Source of the DNA: Holophaga foetida DSM 6591
GTDB lineage: Bacteria; Acidobacteriota; Holophagae; Holophagales; Holophagaceae
Length of the DNA: 64,000 nt
Direction: 5' to 3'
NCBI RefSeq assembly: GCF_000242615.2
Contig: NZ_KI912268.1
Coordinates: 1,825,377 to 1,889,376, forward strand
Position 1 is the first letter of the stretch; each line of letters opens with the position of its first letter. A program made the translations under genes and the position numbers. Shown here in pieces: positions 44,290 to 53,367 of the stretch. The notes beneath the pieces were generated by a model that had not been told where the DNA came from, made no database searches, and was given only the letters and a program-made list of their open reading frames with translations.

Positions 44290-46530
44290 ATGCTCCATGT
44301 TCCAACCCTTGCACTCATCATGGGCCTGATCTCCATTGCGCTGGCGGTCGCCCTGACGGTGCAGTACCGGGTGAACCGCGCCTACCCTGGCATCGGCTGG
44401 TGGATGTTGGGCTCCACACTGACAGCACTCGGGTGCATCTTTCTCTGCGCGACCGTCATTGACGCCATCGAGTTCCTGAGCATGTTCGGGAACCCCTTCC
44501 TGGTGGCTGGGCGCGTGTGCATCTTTGTGGGAGTTGCGCAATTCCTCGACAGGAAGTTCTCTCCCGCGCTGATGGCGACGCTATTGGTTGTCTCCTGGGC
44601 CGTCTACTACCTCTACCTTTTCGGCTACCCGAATGTTTCGGCTCGCACGGTCACAGTGTCTGCGGCGATCGCCCTCGTCTCTTTCATGACAGCCCATCTG
44701 CTCCTGGGCCACCGCCAACCGGAGATCCAGGGATCGGTCCGATTCACAGCCTGGGTGTTTGTAGCGCACGGATGCTTCCTGTTGCTCAACATTTACAAAA
44801 CCCTGAATTCGCCCCATATCGAATCCTACCTGCAATATTCGTCCATCCAGAAAGCGGCGTTCGTCGTCCCGATCGTGACCAGCACGCTGTGGACCTTCGG
44901 GCTGATCCTCATGGTCAACCAGCGCCTGAACGCGGACAACCTCGCAGAGAAACTGAAACTCCAGCAGGCCCTGGACGCCCTCAAGGAGAGCGAGGAAACC
45001 TACCGCTCCATTCTCAATGCCTCGCCCGATGACATCACGATCACGGACCTGGAGGGCAATATCATCATCATCTCCCCCGCCGCCAACAGGATGTTCGGCT
45101 ACGAGCAGGAGGGAGGATTGAGACTGAGCGTTCCGGACTGCATCGTGCATGAGGATCGTGCGCGAGCGCAATCCAACATGCGCCTTCTGCTCCAGGGGGA
45201 ACTGAAAGGACCCAACGAATACAGAGGCGTGCGGAAGGATCGATCCACCTTCGACATTGAGGTCAATAGCGGCCTCATCCGTGGGGCCCAGGGGCAACCC
45301 ACCAAGCTGGTGTTCGTGGTCCGAGACATCACGGAGCGGAAGAAGGTGGAATTGGAGAAGGCGGAGCTGGAAACCCGGAACCGGCAGCTCCAGAAAGCGG
45401 AGAGCCTCAGCCGCATGGCGGGCGCCATTTCACACCACTTCAATAACAAACTCCAGGCGGTGATGACCAATCTGGAACTGATGGGAAACCGACGCAACGG
45501 GGGCGATCCCGGCATCTGCCTGAGCCGAGCCAGGCAGGCCACGGAGCAGGCCTCCGAGGTGAGCCGACTCATGATGGCGTATCTGGGGCAGACCTCACAT
45601 GAGCAAGCGCCCCTCGCCCTGTCCGAGCTCTACCAAGGCAGTTTGCCCCTCCTCCAGGGAGCCCTTCCGCCCCGGGTTACCCTGAGCGCCGACCTGCCTT
45701 CGCCCGGTCCCGTCATCCAGGGAAACGGAGACCAGCTCCAACAGGTGCTGATCAGCCTGGTGACCAACGCCTGGGAGGCAATGGGGGAGAGGGGTGGGGA
45801 AATCCGCCTCGCCCTTCGAACCTGCCCGGCATCGGCCATCCCCGGTGTGCACCGTGTTCCCATCAGTTGGCAACCCCAACCCATCACCTATGCATGTCTG
45901 GAGGTCGCGGACTCCGGCCCTGGCATCGCGGAAGAGGATCTGGACAAGCTGTTCGACCCCTTCTTCTCGACCCGCCTTCCGGGCCGGGGCATGGGTCTCC
46001 CCGTGGTACTGGGCATTGCGCAGGCCCATGGCGGTGGCCTTTCCGTGGAAAGCCGACTCGGACAGGGCAGTGTGTTCTGCATCTATTTGCCATTGAGCGA
46101 AGAGGCGATGATACGCCCTGCGGATGCCGCAGTCCCGAGCATCAGAGCGGGGCGGAGCCACGGCACCCTTCTCCTGGTGGATGACGATGTGCCCTTGCTC
46201 GAAACCACCAGTGACCTGTTGAAGATGATGGGATTCTCTGTGCTCTCCGCCAAGGATGGCGTCGAAGCTCTTGATGAATTCCGGGCTCACCGGGATGAGA
46301 TCCGTTGCGTGATCACGGACCTGACCATGCCCCGCCTGGATGGATGGGGAACCCTTTCGGCCCTGCGCCAACTTGATCCTGCCCTGCCCGTCATCCTGAC
46401 CAGCGGCTACGACCGGGCACAGGTCATGGCAAGGGAACACCCCGACCGCCCCCAGGCATTCTTGGGCAAGCCCTTCAGCCTCAAGCAGCTCCAGGAAGCG
46501 GTTGCAGCGGCCCTTGGATCTTCCAGGTAA
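44290..46530 (+). CDS. Membrane hybrid histidine kinase (TM-PAS-HisKA-HATPase-REC)
   Basis: The 746-residue protein starts with about seven membrane helices (~1-215; e.g. LALIMGLISIALAVALTV, LMATLLVVSWAVYYLYLFGY), then a PAS domain (~235-350; ILNASPDDITITDLEGNI). HisKA has His in MAGAISHHFNNKLQAVMTN. The ATPase domain has SLVTNAWEAMG, DSGPGIAEEDL and GRGMGLPVVLG. The C-terminal receiver has LLVDDDVPLLE, Asp in CVITDLTMPRLDG and Lys in FLGKPFS. The receptor region is of unknown ligand. The gene stands alone; its leader looks structured. Confidence 0.9.
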   Translation: MLHVPTLALIMGLISIALAVALTVQYRVNRAYPGIGWWMLGSTLTALGCIFLCATVIDAIEFLSMFGNPFLVAGRVCIFVGVAQFLDRKFSPALMATLLVVSWAVYYLYLFGYPNVSARTVTVSAAIALVSFMTAHLLLGHRQPEIQGSVRFTAWVFVAHGCFLLLNIYKTLNSPHIESYLQYSSIQKAAFVVPIVTSTLWTFGLILMVNQRLNADNLAEKLKLQQALDALKESEETYRSILNASPDDITITDLEGNIIIISPAANRMFGYEQEGGLRLSVPDCIVHEDRARAQSNMRLLLQGELKGPNEYRGVRKDRSTFDIEVNSGLIRGAQGQPTKLVFVVRDITERKKVELEKAELETRNRQLQKAESLSRMAGAISHHFNNKLQAVMTNLELMGNRRNGGDPGICLSRARQATEQASEVSRLMMAYLGQTSHEQAPLALSELYQGSLPLLQGALPPRVTLSADLPSPGPVIQGNGDQLQQVLISLVTNAWEAMGERGGEIRLALRTCPASAIPGVHRVPISWQPQPITYACLEVADSGPGIAEEDLDKLFDPFFSTRLPGRGMGLPVVLGIAQAHGGGLSVESRLGQGSVFCIYLPLSEEAMIRPADAAVPSIRAGRSHGTLLLVDDDVPLLETTSDLLKMMGFSVLSAKDGVEALDEFRAHRDEIRCVITDLTMPRLDGWGTLSALRQLDPALPVILTSGYDRAQVMAREHPDRPQAFLGKPFSLKQLQEAVAAALGSSR

Positions 46531-46586
46531 AGGAGGCCTTGGCGCTATCGGATGCTCCCGGAATCAGACTGCCCAGGAAACATCCA

Positions 46587-46817
46587 TCACTTCCCCTTCT
46601 TGTATGCAGCGAACAGGACCAGCCCGGCGCCAACCACAACCAGCCCCCACCCAATGGTCGCCGGAACCGGGATCTTCTCTCGGGAGCGTGCGCTGGCCTC
46701 GAAGGGCCCCAGCCGCGCGGTGTGCTGCCTCGAATAGGGAAGGCCTTCCCCAGGCAGGGAGTAGGCTCCCAGGAAGAGCAGGAAAAGACCAAGGAGAAGC
46801 ATGAGGGGTTTGCGCAT
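46587..46817 (-). CDS. Small two-helix membrane protein (DUF3185-like)
   Basis: The 76-residue protein has two hydrophobic helices (LMLLLGLFLLFLGAYSL and IGWGLVVVGAGLVLFAAY) with a polar loop (SARSREKIPVPATIGWG), resembling small DUF3185-type proteins. It is divergent from gltX with 64 bases between starts, and the ribosome site is weak. Function unknown. Confidence 0.6.
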   Translation of the reverse strand: MRKPLMLLLGLFLLFLGAYSLPGEGLPYSRQHTARLGPFEASARSREKIPVPATIGWGLVVVGAGLVLFAAYKKGK

Positions 46818-46881
46818 AGGAGGATTGTCGCAAGCCCCGGGCCTTTCGGGCAAACTGGAGCGTTGTCTTTTGAAGGTTCCC

Positions 46882-48354
46882 ATGTCCCGTCCCGTTGTCA
46901 CCCGCTTCGCCCCATCCCCCACCGGCATGCTCCACATCGGTGGTGTCCGCACGGCCCTCTTTTGCTGGCTCTTTGCCCGCAAGCACGGTGGCCGATTCAT
47001 CCTGCGCATCGAGGACACGGACCTCAGCCGCTCCACCGATGACAACATCCGCATCATCGAAGAGGGCATGGCCTGGGTGGGCCTGGACTGGGACGAGGGT
47101 CCCATCGTGGGCGATCCCACCCAGTGGAAGGGACCCCACGGCCCCTACCGCCAGATGCAGCGCATGGAGAGCCACTACAAGCCCGCCGTCGAGCGGCTGC
47201 TTGCCGAAGGAAAGGCCTACCGCTGCCGCTGCACCCGTGAAGAGCTGGACGAGCGACGCAAGCTGGCCGATGCCAAGGGGGTGCCCTTCACCTACAACCA
47301 GGGTGTGGACGCCGGGAAGGGCTGCCGCGACGCCAACCACGACGCCAGCCAGCCCTACTCCGTTCGCCTGAAAATGCCCCAGGACGGCGCCATCATCCTG
47401 GACGACCTGGTGAAGGGGCACATCGAGTTCCCCGCCGACACCCTGGACGACTGGATCATCGCCCGCACCGGCGAGGGCTCCGAGATCGGCGTGCCCACCT
47501 ACAACTTCTGCGTGGTGGTGGACGACACCGGCATGGAGGTCACCCACGTCATCCGGGGCGATGACCACGTGGCCAACACCCCCAAGCAGATCGCCCTCTA
47601 CCAGGCCATGGGCTATGAGCTGCCCCAGTTCGCCCACGTGCCCATGATCCTCGGCAAGGACGGCGCCAAGCTCAGCAAGCGCCACGGGGCCACCAGCATC
47701 ACCGAGTACCAGGCCCTGGGCCTTCTGCCCTCCGCCGTGCGTCTGGCCCTGGCCCGCCTATCCTGGACCCCCAAGATCGATGGCAAGGCCGTGGAGAGCG
47801 CCGAGGAGGAGATCCTCACGGACGAGCAGATGATCCAGCTCTTCGATCTCAACGAGATCCAGAAGAGCCCGGCCCGCTTTGATATGGACAAGCTCAACTG
47901 GATGAACCAGAAGCTCATTCAGAAGGCCACCTGGCAGGAGCTGGAGCCCCACCTCCGCCCCTTCCTGCCCGAAGCCTGGGCCCCCAAGTCCGATGAATGG
48001 AAGCGCATCGCCATCACCGCGACCCAGAAGGGCAAGTCCCTGGTGGAGATGGCCGAGGCCCTGCGCTTCGCCTTCGAGCGGCCTGCGGAATTCGACGAGA
48101 AGGGCGTGGCCAAGTTCATGACCGAGGCCGTCAAGCCCGCCCTGAGGGAGGTGGCCGCCCTCTCCGACTACGCCCACGACGCCCTGGAAGCCGCATTCAA
48201 CGCCATCCTGGAACGCCATGGTCTCAAGACCAAGGACCTGGCCCAGGCCCTGCGGGTGGCCCTCTGCGGCAAGCCCGTGAGCCCCGGAATCTTCGACACC
48301 CTCATGCTCCTGGAATCCGCCGAAGTCCAGGCCCGTCTGGAGAAATGGATCTGA
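46882..48354 (+). CDS. gltX: Glutamyl-tRNA synthetase
   Basis: The 490-residue class-I synthetase has the HIGH-type motif APSPTGMLHIGGVRTALF, IEDTDLSRS, RCTREELDERR, HVIRGDDHVANTPKQI and KLSKRHGAT (KMSKS). It charges tRNA-Glu (possibly tRNA-Gln also, though glnS is present at 59 kb). ATG 46882 has AAGG six bases upstream. Its stop overlaps the next gene's start (TGATG). Confidence 0.97.
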   Translation: MSRPVVTRFAPSPTGMLHIGGVRTALFCWLFARKHGGRFILRIEDTDLSRSTDDNIRIIEEGMAWVGLDWDEGPIVGDPTQWKGPHGPYRQMQRMESHYKPAVERLLAEGKAYRCRCTREELDERRKLADAKGVPFTYNQGVDAGKGCRDANHDASQPYSVRLKMPQDGAIILDDLVKGHIEFPADTLDDWIIARTGEGSEIGVPTYNFCVVVDDTGMEVTHVIRGDDHVANTPKQIALYQAMGYELPQFAHVPMILGKDGAKLSKRHGATSITEYQALGLLPSAVRLALARLSWTPKIDGKAVESAEEEILTDEQMIQLFDLNEIQKSPARFDMDKLNWMNQKLIQKATWQELEPHLRPFLPEAWAPKSDEWKRIAITATQKGKSLVEMAEALRFAFERPAEFDEKGVAKFMTEAVKPALREVAALSDYAHDALEAAFNAILERHGLKTKDLAQALRVALCGKPVSPGIFDTLMLLESAEVQARLEKWI

Positions 48355-48692
48355 TGGAGAAGAAAGCCCTCGAACTCTTCCACTGCCCCCCCCAGAACTA
48401 CAACTGTGCCCAGGCCGTTGCCGCAGCCCATCAGGCGATCACCGGGGATAGCTCGCTCAACGTGGAAAGCTTCCGAGCTTTCGGCGGAGGACGGGCCCCG
48501 GGAGGCGAGTGTGGGGCACTGTTCGCAGCCTGCCAGATCAACCCCGGCAACGCCGAAGCCATTCGGGCCGCCTTCCAGAAGCAGGCCGGCCACCTGGACT
48601 GCGCCTCCATCCGGGTGAAGGGCGCAGCCACCTGCCGGGCCTGCGTGGCCCTCGCGGCGGGACTGCTCGAATCGGACTCCCTCGATTTTTGA
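48354..48692 (+). CDS. C_GCAxxG_C_C-family redox-active protein
   Basis: The 112-residue protein has the family cysteine pattern: NYNCAQAV, GGGRAPGGECGALFAACQI, then DCASIRVKGAATCRACV. These small proteins occur mostly in anaerobes and are thought to be redox-active, perhaps Fe-S or thiol-based. The start codon overlaps the gltX stop, so translation is coupled. Partner unknown. Confidence 0.85.
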   Translation: MEKKALELFHCPPQNYNCAQAVAAAHQAITGDSSLNVESFRAFGGGRAPGGECGALFAACQINPGNAEAIRAAFQKQAGHLDCASIRVKGAATCRACVALAAGLLESDSLDF

Positions 48693-48785
48693 TACCCGGA
48701 AGCTGCGAACCTCACGGCAAGGAAATGGCAGGTGGAGGGGAATGTTGCCGCTATATTTTCATGGCAGTTCATTTCCCTTCTGTTT

Positions 48786-48852
48786 TTATCCTGCCCATCC
48801 TGCATATCCTGTTGAAAAGCTTTGAACAGGATAGACAGGATGGGTAGGATAA
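48786..48852. repeat. Imperfect 28-bp inverted repeat (AGGATAGACAGGAT type)
   Basis: Arms 48786-48813 and 48825-48852 match in 25 of 28 positions around an 11-base loop. The arms are built from TCCTGCCCATCCTG / CAGGATGGGTAGGAT units, like the ACAGGAT repeats scattered in many bacterial genomes. Lies in the 350-base gene-free stretch 48693-49043. Confidence 0.75.
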
Positions 48853-48976
48853 ATAATTAAAAAATCATAACTTTATCAACGAAGGCTGGTGAGTTCCTGA
48901 TTTGCCGCCGCATCCCAATGTGCGGTTACGCTGCGGTTGACGGCGAATCGGTATTAGGCTCCCAGCAGCTCTCCGC

Positions 48977-49020
48977 AAACATCCCGTCTCCCCGGTCATC
49001 CGGAAGGAAACGGGATGTTT
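48977..49020. terminator. Hairpin between C_GCAxxG gene and cytochrome gene
   Basis: AAACATCCCGT (48977-48987) pairs with ACGGGATGTTT (49010-49020), with a nested CCGG/CCGG hairpin, and is followed by TTTTC on the plus strand. It lies just beyond the cytochrome gene end, in a convergent gap, so it may terminate either direction. Confidence 0.65.
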
Positions 49021-49043
49021 TTTCAGGGTGAAGCCTGGGACGG

Positions 49044-49400
49044 TCAAGGCACCTTGAAGGTGAAGCGCGGGTGGCAACCGAGGCAGCGGTTCTCGCTGGC
49101 CTTGTGCTCGTGGTGGCACATGTTGCAGTCGCCCCAGACGCCATAATGGCGGTTATCGTGGGGGTTCCGCGGATTCAACTTGGCGGTCTTGGTGGCCAGT
49201 TCCTGGTTGTCGTGGCAATCCAGGCACTTGGCCATCTCGACCGGAGCCTGCTTTTTGGCCGTGCCATGGCACGAAACGCAGTCAAGGCCATGACCGGCAT
49301 GCCGGGAGGCCGGGGCCTTGGGCGCGGCAAAAGCGGCCACCCCCAGAAGGGCCAGAACCAGCGGAGCAGCCTTGAGGAAACTCATGATCACTTTTCTCAT
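49044..49400 (-). CDS. Periplasmic tetrahaem cytochrome c
   Basis: The 118-residue protein has a signal peptide (LVLALLGVAAFA) and four haem-binding CxxCH sites: CVSCH, CLDCH, CNMCH, CLGCH, with extra His residues (RHYG, HHEH) for axial ligation. It resembles the haem domain of flavocytochrome c fumarate reductases and the separate cytochrome of methacrylate reductase systems. It lies 38 bases after the flavoprotein gene and probably feeds electrons to it. The start at 49400 has GGAGAG upstream. Confidence 0.92.
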   Translation of the reverse strand: MRKVIMSFLKAAPLVLALLGVAAFAAPKAPASRHAGHGLDCVSCHGTAKKQAPVEMAKCLDCHDNQELATKTAKLNPRNPHDNRHYGVWGDCNMCHHEHKASENRCLGCHPRFTFKVP

Positions 49401-49438
49401 TTTCTCTCCAATCACGGGACGGAATCGGGCAGACAGGG

Positions 49439-51136
49439 CTACAGCTTGGCGACATACCTTCCGGCCAGATAGCCGAAGGTGTAGCAGCGCCCCAGGGAAA
49501 GCCCGAAAACAGTCAGCGGATAGTCCACGCCTCCGTAGAAGCCGCCACCCAGGTTGCCGACGATGAAGAGCCCCTTGATGGGCTGCCCCTCGGCGTTGAG
49601 TGCCTGGTGGTTCTCGTCCACCAGCATGCCGGAGCAGATCGCGGACACCCGCACCCGGCGGTGGATGCCGTAGAAGGGAGCCTTCAGGACGGGCACCATC
49701 TTGTCGCCGGGCTTGCCGAAGTCTTCATCCTTGCCCTTGGCACAGAGCTCGTTGTAGCGCTTGACCGTAGCCACCAGGACGGCAGGCTCGATCTCCAGCT
49801 TCTTGGCCAGCTCTTCGATGGAGTCCGCCTTGAAGGTATTGACCTGGGATTCGAACACGCCCTTCTTGGGGCCGGGCTCCTCGGGCATGTAGTTCTTCAG
49901 GCCCTCGGGGGGCACCAGCCTGCCAGGCCAGTTGGCGGCGGCGGTCATGTAGTCTGCGTCGAAGACCTGGGAGTAGTGTCCAGCGTTCTTGGCATCCTTC
50001 AGGTAATTGTTGAGGAGGGACATCTCCACGGTCTCATTGACGAAGCGCTTGCCGCCGCGATCGACCGCCAGGAAGGGCATGTCGCACATGGTGGCGGGAC
50101 CGGCGTCGAAGTCGTGGAGCATCTTGGTGTGGCCGATGGGCTCGATGACGCCTCCAGCCCAGTAGGCCATGACGAAACCATCCCCGGTCCTTTCCATCTG
50201 CTTGCGTTCGAAGTTCCTGATATCGGGGATGAAGTAGTCCGACATGGCCTTGTTGTTCTGGTAGTCGCCCGTGGCCAGGATCACACCCTTCCTGGCCAGG
50301 AAGCGGGTGTACTTGCCATCGGGCCCCTTGGCGATGACCCCGAGGACCTGCCCGGCCTTGTTCTGAACCAGTTGGGCCGCCGGCATGCGGTAGAAGAACT
50401 TGACCCCCGCCTTCTCGGCGGTGACCGCCAAGTGGCGCATACCTTCACCGGTGGTGTAAGGCTTGGGACCGAAGAAGGAGGTCACCCAGCTCAGGGGATA
50501 ACCGTTGATGTTCTTCATCTGGGGGCCGCTGCCCTGGTTGATCACGGGCGAACCGCCCTGCTTGGCCCGGTCGATGACCCACTTGACGGCCTCACCGGAG
50601 TTGTAGGCCCACTGGCGGATCAGTTTGGGATTGCAGCGGTGATTGCTGTCGGCGATGAGACGGCCGATCATCGCCTCCACGGCGGCCTTGTCGGTGCCAG
50701 CCAGATCGAGGCCGGAGCCCGTGTTCCCCTGGGCCAGGGCGAAGGGGGCCTTCTGCACCACGGCGACCGTGGCCCCGTTCTCCCGGGCCGAAAGGGCCGC
50801 AGGCACGCCGGAAGCCCCTGCCCCGATGACAACAACATCAAAGGTGAGGGTCTCCTTGATGTCCTTCTCGGGAATGGCCTTGGGCTTGGGCAGGAAGGAG
50901 AGCGTAGCCCCACCGTCAGTGCTCTTGCCGAACTCGCCGCTCATGGCGCCGGCATCAGCCCGCTTGGCGGCGGCGCTTCCCGATTCCTTGGCATCGAGAC
51001 CGTTCAGCCCGAGCGCACCGAGCCCGGCAAGCCCCGCAGCCGTCCGGCCCAGGAAGCCACGACGCGAGAGCCCGCGATCAAGCACATCCCGGGTATAGGC
51101 ATCCATCTCCTCAGGTGTTTTGTCCTTTTTGCTCAT
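49439..51136 (-). CDS. Tat-exported FAD flavoprotein of the fumarate reductase superfamily
   Basis: The 565-residue protein has a Tat signal (GLSRRGFLGRTAAGLAGLGALGL) and FAD fold VVVIGAGASGVPAALSAREN. It is built like flavocytochrome c/urocanate or methacrylate reductases and is followed by a tetrahaem cytochrome gene. However, the catalytic regions look altered. After GGKRFVNE there is TVEMSLLNN instead of the usual TRD segment; the HTMGG region reads HRRVRVSAICSGM; the C-terminal G.NRLGG region reads GGFYGGVDYPLTVFG. So the substrate is probably not fumarate. ATG 51136 has a GGAGGAAGAAGG site; periplasmic respiratory reductase by context. Confidence 0.88.
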   Translation of the reverse strand: MSKKDKTPEEMDAYTRDVLDRGLSRRGFLGRTAAGLAGLGALGLNGLDAKESGSAAAKRADAGAMSGEFGKSTDGGATLSFLPKPKAIPEKDIKETLTFDVVVIGAGASGVPAALSARENGATVAVVQKAPFALAQGNTGSGLDLAGTDKAAVEAMIGRLIADSNHRCNPKLIRQWAYNSGEAVKWVIDRAKQGGSPVINQGSGPQMKNINGYPLSWVTSFFGPKPYTTGEGMRHLAVTAEKAGVKFFYRMPAAQLVQNKAGQVLGVIAKGPDGKYTRFLARKGVILATGDYQNNKAMSDYFIPDIRNFERKQMERTGDGFVMAYWAGGVIEPIGHTKMLHDFDAGPATMCDMPFLAVDRGGKRFVNETVEMSLLNNYLKDAKNAGHYSQVFDADYMTAAANWPGRLVPPEGLKNYMPEEPGPKKGVFESQVNTFKADSIEELAKKLEIEPAVLVATVKRYNELCAKGKDEDFGKPGDKMVPVLKAPFYGIHRRVRVSAICSGMLVDENHQALNAEGQPIKGLFIVGNLGGGFYGGVDYPLTVFGLSLGRCYTFGYLAGRYVAKL

Positions 51137-51490
51137 CCTTCTTCCTCCTCTGTGGACTTGCTTCAACTCCATGCCCGAAAAATGCAGGCGGGAAGCCCGC
51201 CCAATCGACAATCAGCCAGACAAAACCAAGCCCCCCGGGAATGGGAGACAAGAGTCGAACAAGAATCCTCATCAGTTTCAAAGATAGTCTGCACTCAACA
51301 CATTCAGCTGTGGTAATGAAATTTATAGATATTAAGACTATGACATTCTCAAACCGTCGATTTTCAACAGAATCACAATACCGTTTGCAGAGAACAGGCA
51401 GCACCACGACCATCGACACCAAAGCGGCCCATCCTTAATCTTGGAGACCGATCCGACTTTCAACCTGAGCCAAAGGCTGTGTTCACGCAC
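51137..51490. other. Promoter region upstream of flavoprotein, no gene seen
   Basis: About 350 bases. The part 51280-51400 is AT-rich and likely contains the promoter of the flavoprotein-cytochrome operon. No operator palindrome was recognised. Confidence 0.4.
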
Positions 51491-51524
51491 AAGGAAATGC
51501 CGGGGGATATCCCGGCATTTCCTT
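51491..51524 (-). terminator. Perfect 14-bp hairpin downstream of tpx
   Basis: AAGGAAATGCCGGG (51491-51504) and CCCGGCATTTCCTT (51511-51524) pair exactly with a GGATAT loop. It is the second hairpin after tpx and may be a terminator. Confidence 0.7.
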
Positions 51525-51570
51525 TCCCAGGTTGACCCACCAGCGCATCCTTCCACCGACTGACATTACA

Positions 51571-51604
51571 GCGCCCCGGGATCATCGTGGTGACCCCGGG
51601 GCGC
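51571..51604 (-). terminator. GC-rich hairpin after tpx
   Basis: GCGCCCCGGG (51571-51580) and CCCGGGGCGC (51595-51604) pair with a 14-base loop, about 35 bases beyond the tpx stop. Confidence 0.65.
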
Positions 51605-51639
51605 AATGACTTGCCTGATCCTTCCTCGCCTGGAAGTCC

Positions 51640-52137
51640 TTAAAGCGCTGCCAGGGCGCTCTCGTAGTTGGGCTCGCTGGTGATGTCCGCCACAAGCTCG
51701 GTGTGCTTGACCAGGCCATCTTCCCCCACCACCACCACGGCCCGTGCATGGAGACCCGCCAGGGGGCCGTCCACCAGAAGGGTGCCGTAGGCCTGGGCAA
51801 AGCCGGCGTTCCGGAAGTCGGAGACCGTAACGACCTTGTCCAGGCCCTCGGCGGCGCAGAAGCGCGCCCCAGCGAAGGGAAGGTCCCGGGAAAGGCACAG
51901 CACCACAGTATTCTCCCGTCCAGCAGCCTCCACATTGAAGCGGCGGACGGAAGCGGCACACACCGGCGTGTCCACGCTGGGGAAGATGTTGATCACCACC
52001 TTCTGTCCCTTCAGATCGCCGAGCGTGCACTCGGACAGGTCAGGCTTGACCACCGTGAAGTCCGGGGCGGGGGAACCAAGCTGGGGCAGCTCGCCGCAGG
52101 TGTGGACGGGGTGACCTTGAAGGGCGGTGGTGGCCAT
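51640..52137 (-). CDS. tpx: Thiol peroxidase (Tpx)
   Basis: The 165-residue peroxiredoxin has the peroxidatic Cys60 in SVDTPVCAASVRRFN and resolving Cys94 in GARFCAAEG, as in atypical 2-Cys Tpx. Other motifs: GSPAPDFTVV, VVINIFPS, VSDFRNAGFAQAYG. It reduces hydrogen and lipid peroxides. GGAG lies seven bases upstream of ATG. Single gene with two hairpins downstream. Confidence 0.96.
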   Translation of the reverse strand: MATTALQGHPVHTCGELPQLGSPAPDFTVVKPDLSECTLGDLKGQKVVINIFPSVDTPVCAASVRRFNVEAAGRENTVVLCLSRDLPFAGARFCAAEGLDKVVTVSDFRNAGFAQAYGTLLVDGPLAGLHARAVVVVGEDGLVKHTELVADITSEPNYESALAAL

Positions 52138-52252
52138 GGTGGAACTCCTGAAGGTTGAGGTCCCAGGGGGGACAAGGACTATGATGCTTCACAAAATTAA
52201 ATTGTGCACAATTTTTTTGAAACAACTTTCTCCGCTTACGCAACTTGCTATC

Positions 52253-53347
52253 TCAAGGGATCTTGAAGAGATTCTTCAGACCGTGGGGCTGGGAGCGCCA
52301 GTATTGAGGGGGGGCATCCACCTGCTCCCCCAGGGCCGCAGCAGCGTGCCAGGGCCAGCGGGGATCGTAGAGCATGGCGCGTCCCACGGCCACCAAGTCT
52401 GCCTCGCCCGTGGCCACGATCGCAGCGGCCTGCTGGGGCTCGGTGACGAGCCCCACCGCTATGGTCGGAAGCCCCGCCTCAGCCTTGATGCGGGCAGCAA
52501 GGGACACCTGGTAGCCCGGCCCCAGGGGAATCTTCTGAAGGGGGCTGAGCCCTCCGCCGGAGACATGGATGTAGTCACAGCCCCTGGCTTTGAGGGCCTT
52601 TGCCAGGACCACGGACTGCTCCAGATCCCACCCCCCCTCCACCCAATCGGTGGCGGAGATGCGCACACCCAGAGCCCGATCCGGCAGAAGCTCCCGCATG
52701 GCCTCAAAGACCTCCAAGGTTAGACGCATCCGGTTCTCCAGGGAGCCGCCATAGGCATCAGAACGGTGATTGGAGAGGGGGGAAAGAAACTGGTGGAGGA
52801 GATAGCCGTGGGCTGCATGCAGCTCAATCGCCTGGAAGCCCAGCCTCCTGGCGCGCAGGGCGCTCTGGGCAAAGGCCTCGACCACCCGGCGGATGCCCTG
52901 GGCATCCAGCACCGAGGGTTCGCAATCTTCCTCGGCGAAGGGAAGCGCCGATGGCGCCACCGGCCGCCAGCCTCCCTCGACCGCATTCGCCTGGCCGCCC
53001 CCCATCCAAGGCGATCGACAGGAGGCCTTGCGCCCGGCGTGAGCGAGCTGGATGCCTAGGGGAACCCGGCTGAAGCTTCGGATGCTATCCAGCACATCTC
53101 GCATGGCGTCTTCTGTGTCTTCAGACCAGAGGCCAATGTCCTGCGGAGAGATGCGCCCCTCCGGAAGCACAGCCGTGGCCTCCACGATCAGGAGCCCGGC
53201 TCCGGACACGCCAAGGCTGCCCCAGTGCATGCGATGCCAGTCCCCAGCCCTTCCATCCGTTGCCGAGTACTGGCACATGGGGGGGATCACGATGCGATTG
53301 GGCAGGGTGAGGCAACCGAGGGCGAAGGGAGTAAAGAGTGGATCCAT
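52253..53347 (-). CDS. Old yellow enzyme-type NADH:flavin oxidoreductase
   Basis: The 364-residue TIM-barrel FMN enzyme resembles YqjM: LPNRIVIPPMCQYSATDGRAGDWH (with Cys as in YqjM class), QLAHAGRKAS, IELHAAHGYLLHQFLSPLSNHRSDAYGGSLENR and VGRAMLYDPRWPWHAA. It reduces activated C=C bonds of electrophiles. Start at 53347 has AGGTGGT upstream; an alternative ATG at 53368 overlaps the upstream gene's stop (TAATG), either way coupling it to the RdhA-like gene. Third gene of a TetR-led operon. Confidence 0.92.
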   Translation of the reverse strand: MDPLFTPFALGCLTLPNRIVIPPMCQYSATDGRAGDWHRMHWGSLGVSGAGLLIVEATAVLPEGRISPQDIGLWSEDTEDAMRDVLDSIRSFSRVPLGIQLAHAGRKASCRSPWMGGGQANAVEGGWRPVAPSALPFAEEDCEPSVLDAQGIRRVVEAFAQSALRARRLGFQAIELHAAHGYLLHQFLSPLSNHRSDAYGGSLENRMRLTLEVFEAMRELLPDRALGVRISATDWVEGGWDLEQSVVLAKALKARGCDYIHVSGGGLSPLQKIPLGPGYQVSLAARIKAEAGLPTIAVGLVTEPQQAAAIVATGEADLVAVGRAMLYDPRWPWHAAAALGEQVDAPPQYWRSQPHGLKNLFKIP

Positions 53348-53367
53348 GGCACCACCTGGGGTGGCCA

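Noticed and set aside
48990..49011. GGTCATCCGGAAGGAAAC, resembling the signal recognition particle RNA core
   Set aside because: The conserved GGTCAGG / AGCAGCC context is missing and the sequence is explained by a nested terminator hairpin.
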